DNA of 64,000 nucleotides from Malus domestica (Eukaryota; Streptophyta; Magnoliopsida; Rosales; Rosaceae). The notes under the pieces were generated by a model that saw nothing but the letters and a program-made list of their open reading frames with translations, was not told where the DNA came from and ran no database searches. Positions 25,077 to 37,048 of the stretch are shown here, piece by piece (position 1 is the first letter of the stretch; each line of letters starts with the position of its first letter). The translations under genes and the position numbers were made by a program. The stretch is taken from the NCBI RefSeq assembly GCF_042453785.1, contig NC_091674.1, positions 29,957,501-30,021,500 on the forward strand, written 5' to 3'.

Positions 25077-25319
25077 ACCAAGTTTTTGCCCTCACTTTGT
25101 ATCTTAACTGTAAAGAAGCAAATTACCGTATATGTCACGGTTCTTAAATTTAACTGAGGACCCCAATTTCACAATATTGCACTTCTCAACCTAAAAGAGC
25201 ATAAATCGATCAAAGCCACGCTATATAGGCTGCTCACTGGAATTTATGTTCATCAAAAACTCAATACCCCATCACTTTATAGTACATTCAATCAAATTGA
25301 CATTTTATAATAGTAAAGT

Positions 25320-25650
25320 TTACTCTTTCAGTATATTACTATATTATGATTTCACTTATCATAAGTTCACAATGAAATTCAGAAACTACAACAATTACCA
25401 CACCAGCAGGTTCACATAAACCACCACAACACCAAATCACACGCTATTCGAAATCCCAACAAGCAAATTTCAGCAATAACATGAGTCAAGAAAGTTCACT
25501 CTTTCAATGTTTAAGATTTCAGCTTTCATAAGTTCATAGCAAAATTCAGAAACTTGAACAATCACCAAACCAGCAAGTTCACAAAAACCAACAGATCAAA
25601 AAATCACTTGCAATCCGAAAATCCAACAAACCAAATTCCACCAACAACAT
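25320..25650. repeat. direct duplication (period about 178 bp) upstream of the DUF639 gene
   Basis: Two diverged copies (about 25320-25485 and 25498-25650) share CATAAGTTCA, AAATTCAGAAACT, CACCA-ACCAGCA-GTTCACA and AATCCAACAA in the same order. They lie 250-580 bp upstream of the DUF639 start, in its promoter or 5' UTR. The Asn/Thr-rich open frame across it is low-complexity and not called. Confidence 0.65.
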
Positions 25651-26470
25651 CACAAATTTCTTTAACTTTCCACAAACTAATTCCAGATTACTCACAAAAT
25701 ACAAAAATTAATCAAACCCAATTCTCAAATTCCACTAACAAACTAAACCCAACAACTATTACCAACCAAAAACAACACAACTTACCACAAAATGCACATT
25801 CAAGACCGCCACTTTCTCAGCAATCTCAGCTTTTGCAAACGAAATTCTCCAGATTTCCGCAACATTTCGCAAAACCTACCCCAGATTACACGCTCCGAAC
25901 CAAAACCTACGAACCCAGTTCACCAATTTGCGAAGTTAATTGAAGTAAAAGAAGAATCGGTCCGAGCTACGTATGAAGGTGTGGAGGATCAAATGTGTCG
26001 TGTTTTGGGGGTTTACTGTATTATATTCGAAGGGAAACTGAGATTGTTAGATAAGTACAGAATTCGCGGCAACTGTGACAAGAGAGGTATCGTCGTCTTT
26101 TGTTCGTTGAGAAAGCGGTACACGCAGGGTTTGATTCGCTGGGCTAAGGTGCTGTGGGCTGTCATGTGTCACATCGGCTAAAGTTATTATAATCTTTAAA
26201 AGTAGACCGTTTGATTAAATATTTAAGATCCAGATTGTGTGCCTTCGTGAATTTGATGGGAGAGGTTCTTTTCTCAGATAGTTTAACCATTTACATCATC
26301 ACCGGGTTTTATTTTTGCAATGAGATATATTCCAAATATCTAAAGACTACAGATCGAGAAATCTATACTATTCAAGAAAAAGAAAAAATTCGAACCATTC
26401 AAGTTTTTAAGTGTTTATGAAGTGGGCCAGTAGGAATGTAAGTTAAAGAGGGCCGTAAGATTGAATTGAG
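25651..26470. other. upstream region of the DUF639 gene; no gene seen
   Basis: Probably promoter and 5' UTR of the DUF639 gene in the first part. Around 26175-26265 lies a diverged piece of the MITE seen at 4868-5053 (shared AGTTATTATAA and GATTGTGTGCCTTCGTG). Small open frames lack family similarity. Confidence 0.45.
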
Positions 26471-29334
26471 TAATTCTCTAAAACTTTTCCTCTCTCTGCC
26501 TTCAGGAAAAACGAAACCCTCATACACGCCGCTTCTTGCTCTGACTTAGAGTTGGCAGCAACCCGACTCCTTCCTCTTTCTAGCCATCATTCCCTCTTTC
26601 TCTTCCTTCTCCACCCTCTGCTTCTTCATATTTCCCCATCTTTCTCCATTTTTCCCCATCCTTCCCACCTTTTTTTAGCCCTCATTTCTTCTTTCCCATC
26701 CATCTCTACTATCTGCATCTTCTCGTTTCCCCCTTATTTCCTTCATCCTTCCATCATCCTTCCATTCAATTAGTTTTTTAATTTCTGAACATTTTCTATT
26801 TTGGTCTTTGTTTAGGCTTCCATTGAGCTTTGTTCTTTAAACTTTGCCTCAATTCCTATGGGCTGGTTTCAGAACTGGACCTTCATGGCCCTCTCCTGCT
26901 CCGATGCTACTTTACGTCTCGAGTCCTCAACCATCAGCCTCTGCTACTCGGCCCGTGCGTTTCTCCTAGGGTGTTGGGTGGCTGTCAAAGTGCTTTTAGC
27001 ACTATTTGGTAGGATTAGGGAAGCGTTCACTGCACTGGTGGCTCATTCACCCCCATTTTTTGTTGATCCAATTGTTTCGTTGGTTCGTTCTCTTGGTGGT
27101 GGTGGTGGCCTTGCGATGGAGGCATATTTGGTGGCTGCTAGTTTCCTTTCCAGTCTTAGGTTTTTTTTTGTGATAGCCTATCCCTAAAAATTATGGTTGT
27201 TATAATTTTAAAAGTGTGAAATTACGAAAATGCCCTAGAGGTGAAAGTGTTGACTTTCATTGACCAATGTGTAGTGAGACGTGCTAAATATTCTTTTAGT
27301 GTATTTATGAAGTACTCGACAATACGGCCGCATAGGCGCAAGCGGAAGTGGATTTGGAGTAACGGTAGTACCATTTATTATTATTTTATATATTTTCATA
27401 AGTACTATTATATTATTTTAAGATCTCATTTGGTAAGAAGGGAAAGAAGGAGAAAAAGAATCAGTGAAGAAAGGAAAAAGAAGAAAGTGTGTTGGCTGCC
27501 CAATCAGTGAAGAGAGGGGGACGGACCAGTAGAGGATGAAGAGAGAGAGATGGAGCAATGGGAGGAGAAACAAGGAAGGAAATGAGAGAAGTAGGGAGAG
27601 CAGCCAACCAGGGCCAGATCCTTTCGACCCAACTTTCGACCCGACTTATACCCGGACATCTCGAGTAGTTTTCCGACGACATTGCACTCGTTTTTCCCGT
27701 GAATCAGGATTTCCCATCACCTGAAAACACCCTCACGCCCCTTCTCCTTTATTGATCACCAACTATTCGAGTAGATAAGGCCCGTTTCATGACGAATTTC
27801 ATCGTGGGTGTCCCGAAGCCACAGTGGCGGTGATCCACCAATTCTGCAACCAACACTGTCGACCATCACCCTCGTTCACCTTCTCTAGAGGTCAGGAACA
27901 AGGTCCAAATAAGTTTAAGGACAGCGGAGCTGCAAATTTGTCGAATTGAACCGCACCCAATTTTTAGGGTTTTCGACGGATTCGTGACGAATTGGAGCAC
28001 TTCCCCACCAAATTTGACTTGGCCACAAGTATAAAAATGGTTCCCCTTGATTGGCTTTACATGCTTGTAAAATTTAGGAATTTTTAAAAATAGTTGAATT
28101 TTCCGACGAGTCGGGACGGCCGACCGTCACCCATGGCGGCAGCACGTGGTCAGTGGGCCACCAATGCTATTTTTAGGCTATGTTAAATGTTGGGAATTTA
28201 TTTTTGATATTTGAATGACATAGGTTGATCGTTTGAATCAAAACTTGTTATGATACGTGATTTGGTCAAAATATGAATCGACAATCCAACCGTTGGATCG
28301 TCACCAAACTTGGTTACATGATAATACGTAATATTTAAGGATTATAAGAATTACGGATCGGGAATCCGATATACAGATCTTCCCGAATTGGATTTGCAAG
28401 TTCATAAAATAAAAGGTTAACCGTCACTTAGTTTTGGCAATTGGCGAAGATCCGACCGTTGGATTGTAATGAAATTTTAGTATGTTATTCTAAAAGCATA
28501 ATGTGGATCATTGGAGTTGTGGATTGAAAATCTGATATGCGGATCTTCCGGATCGAGTTATACGGGTTTGTATACCCTATCGTCAATCTTTGATCGACGG
28601 TTGACTCGTGGTCAATGAGTCTTAAACTATTTTAGAATGTCCTTGAGGATGTGCCTTATGTGAATTTCGTATTCTATTAATAAGAGTTATGAGATGTGAT
28701 CCGATAATTGTTATAAGCGCCAATCTTTCGGGACGTCTCGATGTGCATGCTAGAGAATGATAGCGTGGACTCTAAGTGAGTGGGTTTTTTCCTTTTATCA
28801 TAGGCATATAGTTGATAGTTCCACAAATGCTTCTAAATTGATTTATGCATTTTATGCCATGTCATATATATATGTGTGTGTGTGTGTTCTAAAGTGCTAA
28901 TAGATGGTTGAGTTTAGATTATATCATAGTATATCCATATGCATGTTATCTACAATTAATTAATGCGAACTACGAATGGCTTGATCCTTGTTAGGGTACG
29001 TAGGCAGTCTAACGAAACGTTAGATGCAGCCATATAAGAAATGAGATTATATAATCGCGACAATAGCCTTGTTTAAGTAATTGAGCAATGTGAGGGATAT
29101 TGGTGAAAAATGTGCGTTTTAACTTTATGTTTTGGTGATTAATAGTTAGTACACCGTATTATATAATTAGAAATACTATGAAATGTTTTTATTTTAGATT
29201 TCATCATCACATATCCATACGTATATTCCTTGCACATAATTATTGTGAACGCTTTGAAGTGCAAAGGTGAACGCAGGACACACAGGTAAGTTCAAGTAAG
29301 TTTAGATAAGTTCAAGTAAGTATACGGTATTAGT

Positions 29335-29620
29335 TGAATTGGTGAGATATGAATATGTCGTATAGGTCACTAGAGGTGACTCCGATTTATATGCAAGTCA
29401 TGATTGATGAGATATGAATATGTCGTATGGGTCACTAGAAGTGACTCCGGCTTACATGCTAGCCATGATTGATGAAATATGTGATGAGATATGAATATGT
29501 CGTATAGGTCACTAGAGGTGACTTCGACTTACATGCTAGCCATGATTGATGAGATATGTGATGAGATATGAATATGTCGTATAAGTCACTAGAGGTGACT
29601 CCAACTTAGATGCTAGCCTA
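29335..29620. repeat. tandem array in the solo LTR
   Basis: Four copies of GAGATATGAATATGTCGTAT followed by GGTCACTAGA-GTGACTCC occur with spacings of about 65-95 bp. The longer spacings include GCTAGCCATGATTGATGA. The array is part of the LTR at 27169-30200, and shorter GCTAGCATA repeats continue to about 29740. Confidence 0.75.
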
Positions 29621-29760
29621 TATGTGATGAAATGCTAGCATATATAATGAATATACGTGATGAGCTAGCATATGTGGTAAATACGTGATGAGCTAGCAGA
29701 CGTGATGAATATGCGATAAGTTAGCATATGATTATAAACATATGAAGCATGACTTGAACT

Positions 29761-29783
29761 AATATATATATATATATATATAT
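29761..29783. repeat. (TA)n microsatellite
   Basis: About eleven TA repeats inside the 3-kb solo LTR. Confidence 0.75.
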
Positions 29784-30603
29784 TTTATATTCTAATTCTA
29801 GAAATTATACAGGTGTTGTAGCGAGGGGTTATAGAAATTTATATGGTTTCTATTAAAATTTTATTTACTAGGCCACTCACCTTTGTCTTCTCTTCACCGT
29901 CCAGATCTTCTTAGCTGAGTTTTCTTATCGTCGAGGAATCGTGGCGATTCTTAGTATTGGAGATTATTTTGAGGGTACGATTCTTAATTCACTCGTCTGT
30001 ACTTACTTATACTCTAATGTCACGTGTGAAGTGGGTTCATTCCCGCTCACCAGTGCATTTTGGTATTTAGGCACTCTTAGGTTTAAATTTATTCACAATA
30101 TTTCATCATCATCACACTTTATGGCTTCGTCACCATCCAGGTGTCGGCCAGCACAGCTCGATTCGGAGTCCTAGTGGACATTCCGGGTCGGGGTATGTCA
30201 TTTTTTGTTATTGTTCAGCTGGCCACTTTGGTGCTATCTACTGTATTTTCTTATTTGTTGTTGGGCTTGTATTTAGGTAGTAGACTCCCTTTTTTCTTGT
30301 ACTTGCCTTTTTGTAATTAACGGAAGAAATTTAGTTTGACCAAAAAAAAAACTTTATTTATTTCTTGATGTTATTATTTCTGTCACTTGGTATTTTGATT
30401 GATCCGATAAAAAAAATAAGTAGGCTAATATGATCAGAACACAATTCCTCAAATACCAAGGATATATCAGATTTAGAACTTAATTAAAACAGTAATTAAG
30501 GGCTTAACAAAATGCAGATTGAGAGAGGGAGAAGTGGCAAGAAGTTGTGGGATTGATTTCTGCCATGACCAACGACCACCTTAATTTACTTGTACTGTGA
30601 TCT

Positions 30604-31700
30604 TTAAGGAAGACGATGCTCCAAAACAGCTAGGAGCTCTCTGCACTGGCTCACCCCATCTAAGACTCCACTACCAAGCCTTCTCACAGCTTCAACAAGC
30701 CGCCCTCGCAACCTTTGCGACACCAGACGGCTGCCTGGTGCCTTGACACTCTCTCTGTACAGTGGCAAGCAATGGCTGCCCTCAGCTCAGGGGCTAGAAG
30801 ATCCAAAGAGACGGGAGATTCACCCCACTTTAAAATCCTCACAATGTTCATGTAGTGTTCTTGTCCTTGTCTTATTCCGTCGGAGAAATCTTTCGCTAAC
30901 CAATGTTCCTGAAAAAAAAAAGCCCTCAGTTCAGACATGCATCGTTGTTGTTATCCAACCGAGCAATATATTCTGCAACAGCATAAGTAGGTGCAGGAAG
31001 GGTCACCTAAGAAATCAGAACGGAGAAGAACTGCAACCCCGATAAGAGAATTAAAACCACCATGTTTACCAGCAACCTTGAGAATTCCAATGCTTTTGTT
31101 TGCATGGAAATCATGAGGAAGTTGAGGAAGTAGATAGGCTGCAACAGCAACTTGGATGTTGGAAGTTGCAGCCATCACAGCAAGGCAGAAATCATCATTC
31201 GTGCAACCCTATTTTACAAACCACTCAACAAGAAGCTTACAGCCGCTCTTAGCAGCTACCAACACAATCTCCGTATTCCCGGCACAAGAGGCTTGAACCA
31301 AACAACTATCGAAAACGTCATTATCCACACCCCCTTTCACCAGCATATCAAATAAACCGGTATTGAAGTAGTTTCCCATTTCTCAGATGCGCAGCCATGA
31401 TCAAAAGAACTAGAGAACAAAAACAAGGCGAGGCAAGCAACACTGAAGGCCATTACGAATTACTTTGACGTGAGCTGGTTACCAGCAAGATATAGGAAGG
31501 TTTTACTTGTAAATTCGCTACCTCTGCTTTCAACAAACATCTGAATTCCCTCAGCAAAACATTGTCCATAAAAAAACCACACCCCCATCACACTCCAGGA
31601 CAAGATCATGATAACCTTTGGGCCATTTCAGTGGTTGCAAACTTGCAATTAGCAGTAGCACTGGAGCTTCATACGACAGTTTCGGTGACAAAGTTCCGAA
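30604..31700 (-). pseudogene. SKIP35/ankyrin-repeat-like pseudogene
   Basis: Reading the complement, adjoining frames spell a conserved plant protein C-terminal half. It runs from KWPKGYHDLVLECDGGVVF through GCTNDDFCLAVMAATSNIQV and GKHGGFNSLIGVAVLL to LVSQRLRGRLVEAVRRLG, and closes with a stop at 30604-30606. The order and style resemble Arabidopsis SKIP35, an ankyrin-like SKP1-interacting protein; I am moderately sure of that name. The reading is broken by in-frame stops (after WFVK and after NACLN) and by several frameshifts. The N-terminal half was not found. No intron is apparent, so a retroposed or truncated duplicate is possible. The gene is not functional. Confidence 0.65.
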
Positions 31701-31789
31701 AAAGTAAACCAGTCCCACACTTGTCTGAACAACAAAAGCCCACCTTGGTTGATTATGGGCTGTTTTAATTAAAGCCCATGTGTGCACTG

Positions 31790-32540
31790 GAGGAACTATT
31801 TATCATGACTTATGTATAGCTCAAAGTACTTTTTCTAGGGGTTTCCAAAAAAAAGGTACTTTTTCTAGGGCAAATTGTAATTTCGTTTAGTTTCCGTTCA
31901 AAAGTTGATTGTGATGTTCACAATTCGGGGCCAAAACATCAATAAAAATTACTTTTGTGGACTTTAAAATGATATTTTAATTATTTGTGTCAGGACGCGT
32001 ATCTTGATTTTAATTAAGATTGATGCAAGCTCCACCATTTGAGTATGATTGGCACTTTTGTACCACGACATAGATCACCTCGAGACACTGTATAATTACT
32101 TAGATAGTTTGTGATGAATCAGATTACATTGAGGTTTATGCATATTAATATAATGAGATGCATGCACATTGCACACACTTAGGTTTCCTTTTTGTGCTAT
32201 TTTGAGTTTTGCCATAATCTAGTGGGTACAATGATTTGAGATTTTTTACAAGCTAACATCTTCCACTTCAAAAGCTTCTAATCTAGGGTCCTTGAACTTG
32301 CCCATATTAAGTTATTAGTACTTTCCCAACTCCACCTAATATGTGATCTCCTCAATCCAATTTGTGAATATTTGGCATATCCATTCTCCATTGCTTTTAG
32401 AAGGGGACCCTTGAGTCCTCTTCCTCCTCTTTGTTCATGCATATTGCATATTGCTTCAAGAGACTTGGTCAAAAGAGGGGTCAAAGAAAAGAAGAAAGTT
32501 TGAGTGGGATATGAGGAGAAAACAAATTGGAAAGTGGCTT
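31790..32540. other. intergenic, no gene seen
   Basis: AT-rich sequence with no supported exon or RNA gene. A short duplicated phrase (GGTACTTTTTCTAGGG) occurs twice near 31830 and 31855. Confidence 0.5.

Positions 32541-32542
<2 letters not shown>

Positions 32543-32631
<89 letters not shown>
32543..32631. repeat. (GA)n microsatellite, about 44 units
   Basis: An uninterrupted run of GA dinucleotides spans about 89 bp. It generates polySer/Leu-type open frames on both strands that are artefacts. It lies about 2.7 kb downstream of the bHLH gene's start and outside any coding exon. A pure repeat this long should be highly variable. Confidence 0.97.
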
Positions 32632-32633
<2 letters not shown>

Positions 32634-32956
32634 TCATAAGCACTTATCATTTTACAGAAGTTTGAGATCCCATATTGCCTCATGCGCTCTAGGGCATGTT
32701 CTGGCCCATTCTTGCTGTCCCTCCAAGTTTTCATGGATGCATTGCACCTATCTTTCCCTCTTTCAACAACAAAACTTGAAGACAAAAACTTCACATTTCT
32801 CTCTCTCCCCCCAATCATTCACCTCATGAATTGGCAACCTCCATGAGATTTCATGAACTCTATGGGTTACTTTCAGTTGTCATTTCAAGCTTGGGACACT
32901 TCGGTTCATGGGTCATAATCAATACATTAATGCCAATTAGTTACTTCCAAGTTTCA

Positions 32957-33190
32957 ATGTTGGGTCGCCATAAAATGAGAAGAATTTATTTATTATTGAA
33001 ATGCTAAGATGGAAGTATCTCAAACCAATCGTTCCAATATTCGGTCGACATAAAATGAGAAGAATTTATTTATTACTAAAACGCTAAGATGGAAGTATCT
33101 CAAACCAATCGTTCCAATATTCGGTCGACATAAAATGAGAAGAATTTATTTATCACTGAAACACTAAGATGGAAGTATCTCGAACCAATC
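32957..33190. repeat. 80-bp minisatellite, three copies
   Basis: Three direct copies begin with (T/C)GGTCG(C/A)CATAAAATGAG at 32962, 33042 and 33122, exactly 80 bp apart, and share GCTAAGATGGAAGTATCTC. Copies 2 and 3 are closest to each other, so the array grew in steps. It is non-coding. Confidence 0.9.
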
Positions 33191-33872
33191 AAGCAATGTA
33201 ATGTGGACAGTAAAACAAACGACATCGCACTAAAAGCTTATAATACTTGGTGATGCTAATACGTCCATGTTGCATCTAAGTCGACATAAAAGATATATGT
33301 CCAAAATTTTCAAATTTCCCATGATCTTAAATGTATAAGTTGGTGGGAGTTAAATGTTGTTCGCACATTAGACAAGAGAACATGTACTTACTAATCATCC
33401 AGCCGTTGCCTTAGCAGTGTCCTTTAGTTGACAGGTTAGTGTTTATCCACCTCTTATGGATCTATGGTTATGAGTCATGACTTTATTATGTTACATAAAG
33501 TCGGTTTTGTATATATGAATTATGTCAGTTGATTAAGGCAGTATGTCTGATCTGTTATATTCGAGTTTAAATCTCTATTAAATTAAAGTAGGTAATTATA
33601 ATATTGGAACAGCCATGATAATTACTGATTATATAGTTAATAAAACCACAACAATTAGGGAGAAAGTTTTGACTGTGTGCCTTGTATTAATCTCAATAAA
33701 TTTCCCAACATACAAATTAGGGTTTTACAAATTTTGGTTTTCCACTTGTGCCAGACATATATAACATGAAGTAGGGACAAAAATCATAACATCTGAACTG
33801 TAGGAGTAGGACATGGGAGAGAGAGCATCTTCATGTGTTTGGCATCCAGTAATATCATCCAAAGTTCAAGTT

Positions 33873-35206
33873 TCAGGGGGACCAAGTTGAAGATGTTGAT
33901 TGGAAACTAGCACCAAACCCTCCATATCCTGCAGCTTCTCTCTTCAATCTCTCCAACTCTGCTGCTATCTGCAACATAAAAATAGAAACGTTATTAGTTT
34001 AGTTTTCGAACGCGCAAAATTAGGATTTCATCCCTCGCCATCAAATTTTTTTGACTGAAACGTTATGCGTTTTCATGTTTTGTACCTGCATTGTCTCCGT
34101 AGCATCAGTATTTGAGTTGAAGTCATAGAAAGAGCTTGCTGCAGCCAGCCTCATAGATAGGAACTGAAATATTCGACGCGAAAAGAAACATTAATTTTCC
34201 AGAGGAGAACAAATTAACAAGAAACATTCGATCATTGTCAAACTAACCTCAATCTGGTTCTGCAAGGACTGAACATAGTTAATTATCTCGTCCAACATTA
34301 CCGCCATTCCCATCGTCTGTAATTTACATTAACGAGTTCGTAATTAAACTTACAATTCTTAAATTTATTAAGTTAGTAATAAAATTTTACTGAGATTAAT
34401 TATGTTACAAAATTTCTTAATTACCTTGTTAGAGCACCCTGGGACAATATCTTGCAAACATTTCAGTCTTTCATTGATTTTTCCTCTTCTAACCTGATTG
34501 ACAACATTCTTATGTATTAAAACCAAGAAACAATGTATTTAACAAATTTATCTCGAAAATTGGACTAGAATATCGCTCATATAAAATAATAAAAAACAAA
34601 AAATAAAAGAATTACATGCAAATTTAGTTACCCTTTCCGCTAGACTGTGGCTATCAGTGGCTTGGCCTCTCCTGGCTCTAACATGAACAACTTCCTTTGG
34701 TTTCTCATCTTCCTTCTCATTGCTCTTGACCCTCTTTCCTCTTCCTGCGCTCTGCGAATCCACGAACAAAATCAAACAGAGAACTAGCTATAGACAAGGC
34801 AAAACAAAGTCAAGCGACTGAGAAACATGATTTAAATAGTTACATTTTTTCGCGTAATCCCGGTTTCAGAAACTGGGGGAGTAGAGATTCCAGAGCTGCT
34901 CTGTGATGCATCACCCACTGCTATTCTCTTCTTGGTTTCACTTCCATCCGCAACTGTCTGATGAACTTCTAATTTTGGAAAGTTTTCGACCATGTTTCCG
35001 GCGGGGAACTCGGGTTCTTGATTGCTGAACAAGTAACTGTCGGTTGTGAAGGGCATGTAGGTGTGGAAATTCAAGCTTGGATATTCCATGACACTTGGAA
35101 CATTGAATTGGTCTGCAAACTGGTTTACTAGTTCCATGTTTGGGTCAATATCTAAGAAAGGAAATGAAGGTTTAATGCTTTGAAAATCTTCTGTGAATTC
35201 AGACAT
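33873..35206 (-). CDS. bHLH transcription factor, BEE1/BEE3 type, 6 exons
   Basis: Probable brassinosteroid-responsive growth regulator, nuclear. Coding exons on the complement: 34844-35206, 34632-34751, 34425-34493, 34248-34316, 34086-34163 and 33873-33968. They total 795 nt, giving 264 aa. The basic region ([20 protein letters not shown]) has the His-Glu-Arg residues that read G-box DNA. Helix 1 is INERLKCLQDIVPGC. The loop and helix 2 (GMAVMLDEIINYVQSLQNQ) are followed by the FLSMRLAAASSFYDFN extension usual in the BEE/HBI group. A basic GRGKRVKSNEKED stretch before the domain may be a nuclear signal. The exon pattern (a 69-69-78 series through the helices) is that of the family. Exon 6 ends FQSTSSTWSP. 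BEE1 and BEE3 are the closest names; I cannot choose between them. Confidence 0.92.
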
Positions 35207-35294
35207 TGCTTTTTCTTTTATTTTTTTCGGATTTGCAGATTCCGCTGCTTGAAGGCTTCAATTGGGTTTTGGACAATGTGGGTGAGGAGCTACC

Positions 35295-35301
35295 ATTTAT
35301 A
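35295..35301 (-). promoter_or_regulatory. probable TATA box of the bHLH gene
   Basis: On the complement the sequence reads CTATAAATGG about 90 bp upstream of the bHLH start codon. Inferred from position and consensus. Confidence 0.5.
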
Positions 35302-36026
35302 GTAAAGGAGTTCTTGTGCATGGAATCTCAAATAATTGACCTTATCATGGATGAGTGAGGAAGGTGTCCATGTGGCACATCTGTGTGTCCCCTGTGGGCC
35401 CTATTTCAGGAGATAATACAATCATGTTTAACTTTGAAGTGTATGGTCATGTTTATTAATATATGAAGTGGTTGAACTTTGAACAAAGTGTGAATTAGTT
35501 AGATATTAAAAATTATTTATCTTTTCGTTATTCTTTTAGTGGATTTTGGAGATTTTATGGATTTGAGGATTCAATTACTTTCTATTTTTCTTATTTAGTC
35601 ATCAAGTAACTTTAAGCAGCAGTGATTTTTTAGTGTGTCGGGAACACGATCCGGTATCGTAAGTGTCATACGTTGGAATTTTTTTCTTCTTCAAATTTCA
35701 TCCAGTTGTATTATTACATTTAACGTACTGAACCCTATTCATGACACACAGAAAAATTTCTCCTTAAGCAGGTACACTCTTATGCATAATATGCCGAAGT
35801 TTCTCCTTGCTAAGATAGCCCATCTACAAGTAATTGGATTGGGCTTTTTATTTTGTCGCTTGGTGGACTAGTTACCTTGCTTCTTCTCTGGGCCATCTCC
35901 AAAATGATATTCTCCTCGGGCAGTTCTGTTCTCGTTTGGGCCGAGGGTTTGGGCCTCATGGTGTTCAAACAAAAGTCCGTTTTAAATTTAGGGCTTAGGG
36001 TTTAGCGTCCTATCCTACTTATAGCT

Positions 36027-36410
36027 AAAAAAATTTGGATTTTTAGTCAAAATGATCTCTGAGATTTACATAACTTCTCACTTTGGTCTTTGAGATTTGA
36101 ACTCAATAGAACTAGTCCCTGAGTTTGTCTACCATAAATCATTTTGGTCATTCCACAAAAAATATACATTAAATAAAGCTAAAATGACAAAAATACCTTC
36201 AATTTTTGTCAAATCATTTGCCAATTGTTCATTAAATTGAGGGTATTTTTGTCATTTTCATCCTTATTTAATATAATTTTTCTTGAAATGACCAAAATAA
36301 TTGATGGTGGACAAACTCATGTACCACTTTTATTGATTTCAAATCTCAGGGGCCAAAGTGATAAGTTATGCAAATCTCATGATCATTTTGGCTAAAAAGC
36401 CAAAAAATTT
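36027..36410. mobile_element. fold-back MITE, about 384 bp
   Basis: The left arm (TTTTTAGTCAAAATGATCTC then GAGATTTACATAACTT) is matched in inverted orientation by the right arm (AAGTTATGCAAATCTCATGA then TTTTGGCTAAAAAG). The arms are about 120-150 bp each. The centre repeats GTCATTTT and GACCAAAAT motifs. It is non-coding, and a clear target duplication was not fixed. Relatives may be present near 18320-18720. Confidence 0.7.
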
Positions 36411-37048
36411 TATTGAAGCTCTACAGATCGCTAAACATCGCAATCACTAGCTAATTAGATCATATCACAATCCAGAGATGTTTAAGATTTGGTAACTAAT
36501 TGATCACTGTTACAAGCTCAAAGTCCATGCGTATACTGACTAGCATCATACCATGTCGTTGATAACTTATACTATAACATACAACTTTGTAAAATTACGT
36601 GACGGTATGACAGTCATCCTCGTCTTCCTCAAAAAACAGTATCTTTTTAAGGTCAAAATTAGCTGCAACTAAAAAATTCTGCAGACTTTTCAGCACATTT
36701 TTGCTGTGTTCAAATCTTGATTGGGGTTGCTGGAGGAGCAGCAACCACACAAGAAATGGCGCTGTAGCTCATCAAAATGCCGCCCCTCAATAAGGAACCA
36801 TCAATAAGAATTTAACTTTTTGTAAGTGCTGGATGATATCTTTTAATATAATTTGGTCAGTCAAGCACGTTTCATTTGTACTGTGAGCATTGCGGATCAT
36901 CTAGGAAAAAAGAGGAAACTACGAAACTTTGAATGGAATACATCCCATTACCCAAATTTCGTTTTCAAGAAATTGACAAGTCGTTTATTTGCTTTTGGCC
37001 TTTTTTAGGGTCTAATCTTTAGCTGAATGATATCTTCCGTTGGAGTAA

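Larger units (their letters stand above)
27169..30200 (+). mobile_element. solo LTR, about 3.0 kb, probably Ty3/gypsy chromovirus-like (fossil)
   Basis: The left end reads TGTGATAGCCTATCCC and the right end CGGGTCGGGGTATGTCA, in the style of long plant Ty3/gypsy LTRs of the Tekay/Del group. TTTTT flanks both sides, but as this is a T-run the 5-bp duplication is weak evidence. No gag, protease, RT or integrase region lies inside or beside it, so it is a solo LTR. It contains repeated GATCCGACCGTTGG-type phrases and a tandem array at about 29335-29620. Confidence 0.65.
26471..30352 (+). other. older unit split by a solo LTR, with an A-tract at its right end
   Basis: Sequence before 27169 (starting in a C/T-rich stretch and holding an open frame from MGWFQNW, 26858-27187) and after 30200 appears to be one older unit interrupted by the LTR. 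The right-hand piece ends in GTTTGACC followed by about ten A at 30342-30351, like a reverse-transcribed poly(A) copy. Flanking duplications were not found and the open frame matches no family I know. A LINE-like or retroposed non-coding copy is possible; this is inference. Confidence 0.3.

Noticed and set aside
25554-26181. Asn/Thr-rich plus-strand open frames upstream of DUF639
   Set aside because: Low-complexity sequence in the promoter or leader of an opposite-strand gene; no family similarity.
29335-29620. Spaced repeats that might suggest a CRISPR array
   Set aside because: The spacing varies, the spacers resemble each other, and the sequence is inside a plant LTR.
32278-32818. PolySer-Leu and poly Arg-Glu open frames
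   Set aside because: They are produced by the (GA)n microsatellite read in different frames.
36027-36410. Possible microRNA precursor because of the long inverted repeat
   Set aside because: Arms of 120-150 bp with transposon-like ends fit a MITE better; no evidence for a single precise mature product.
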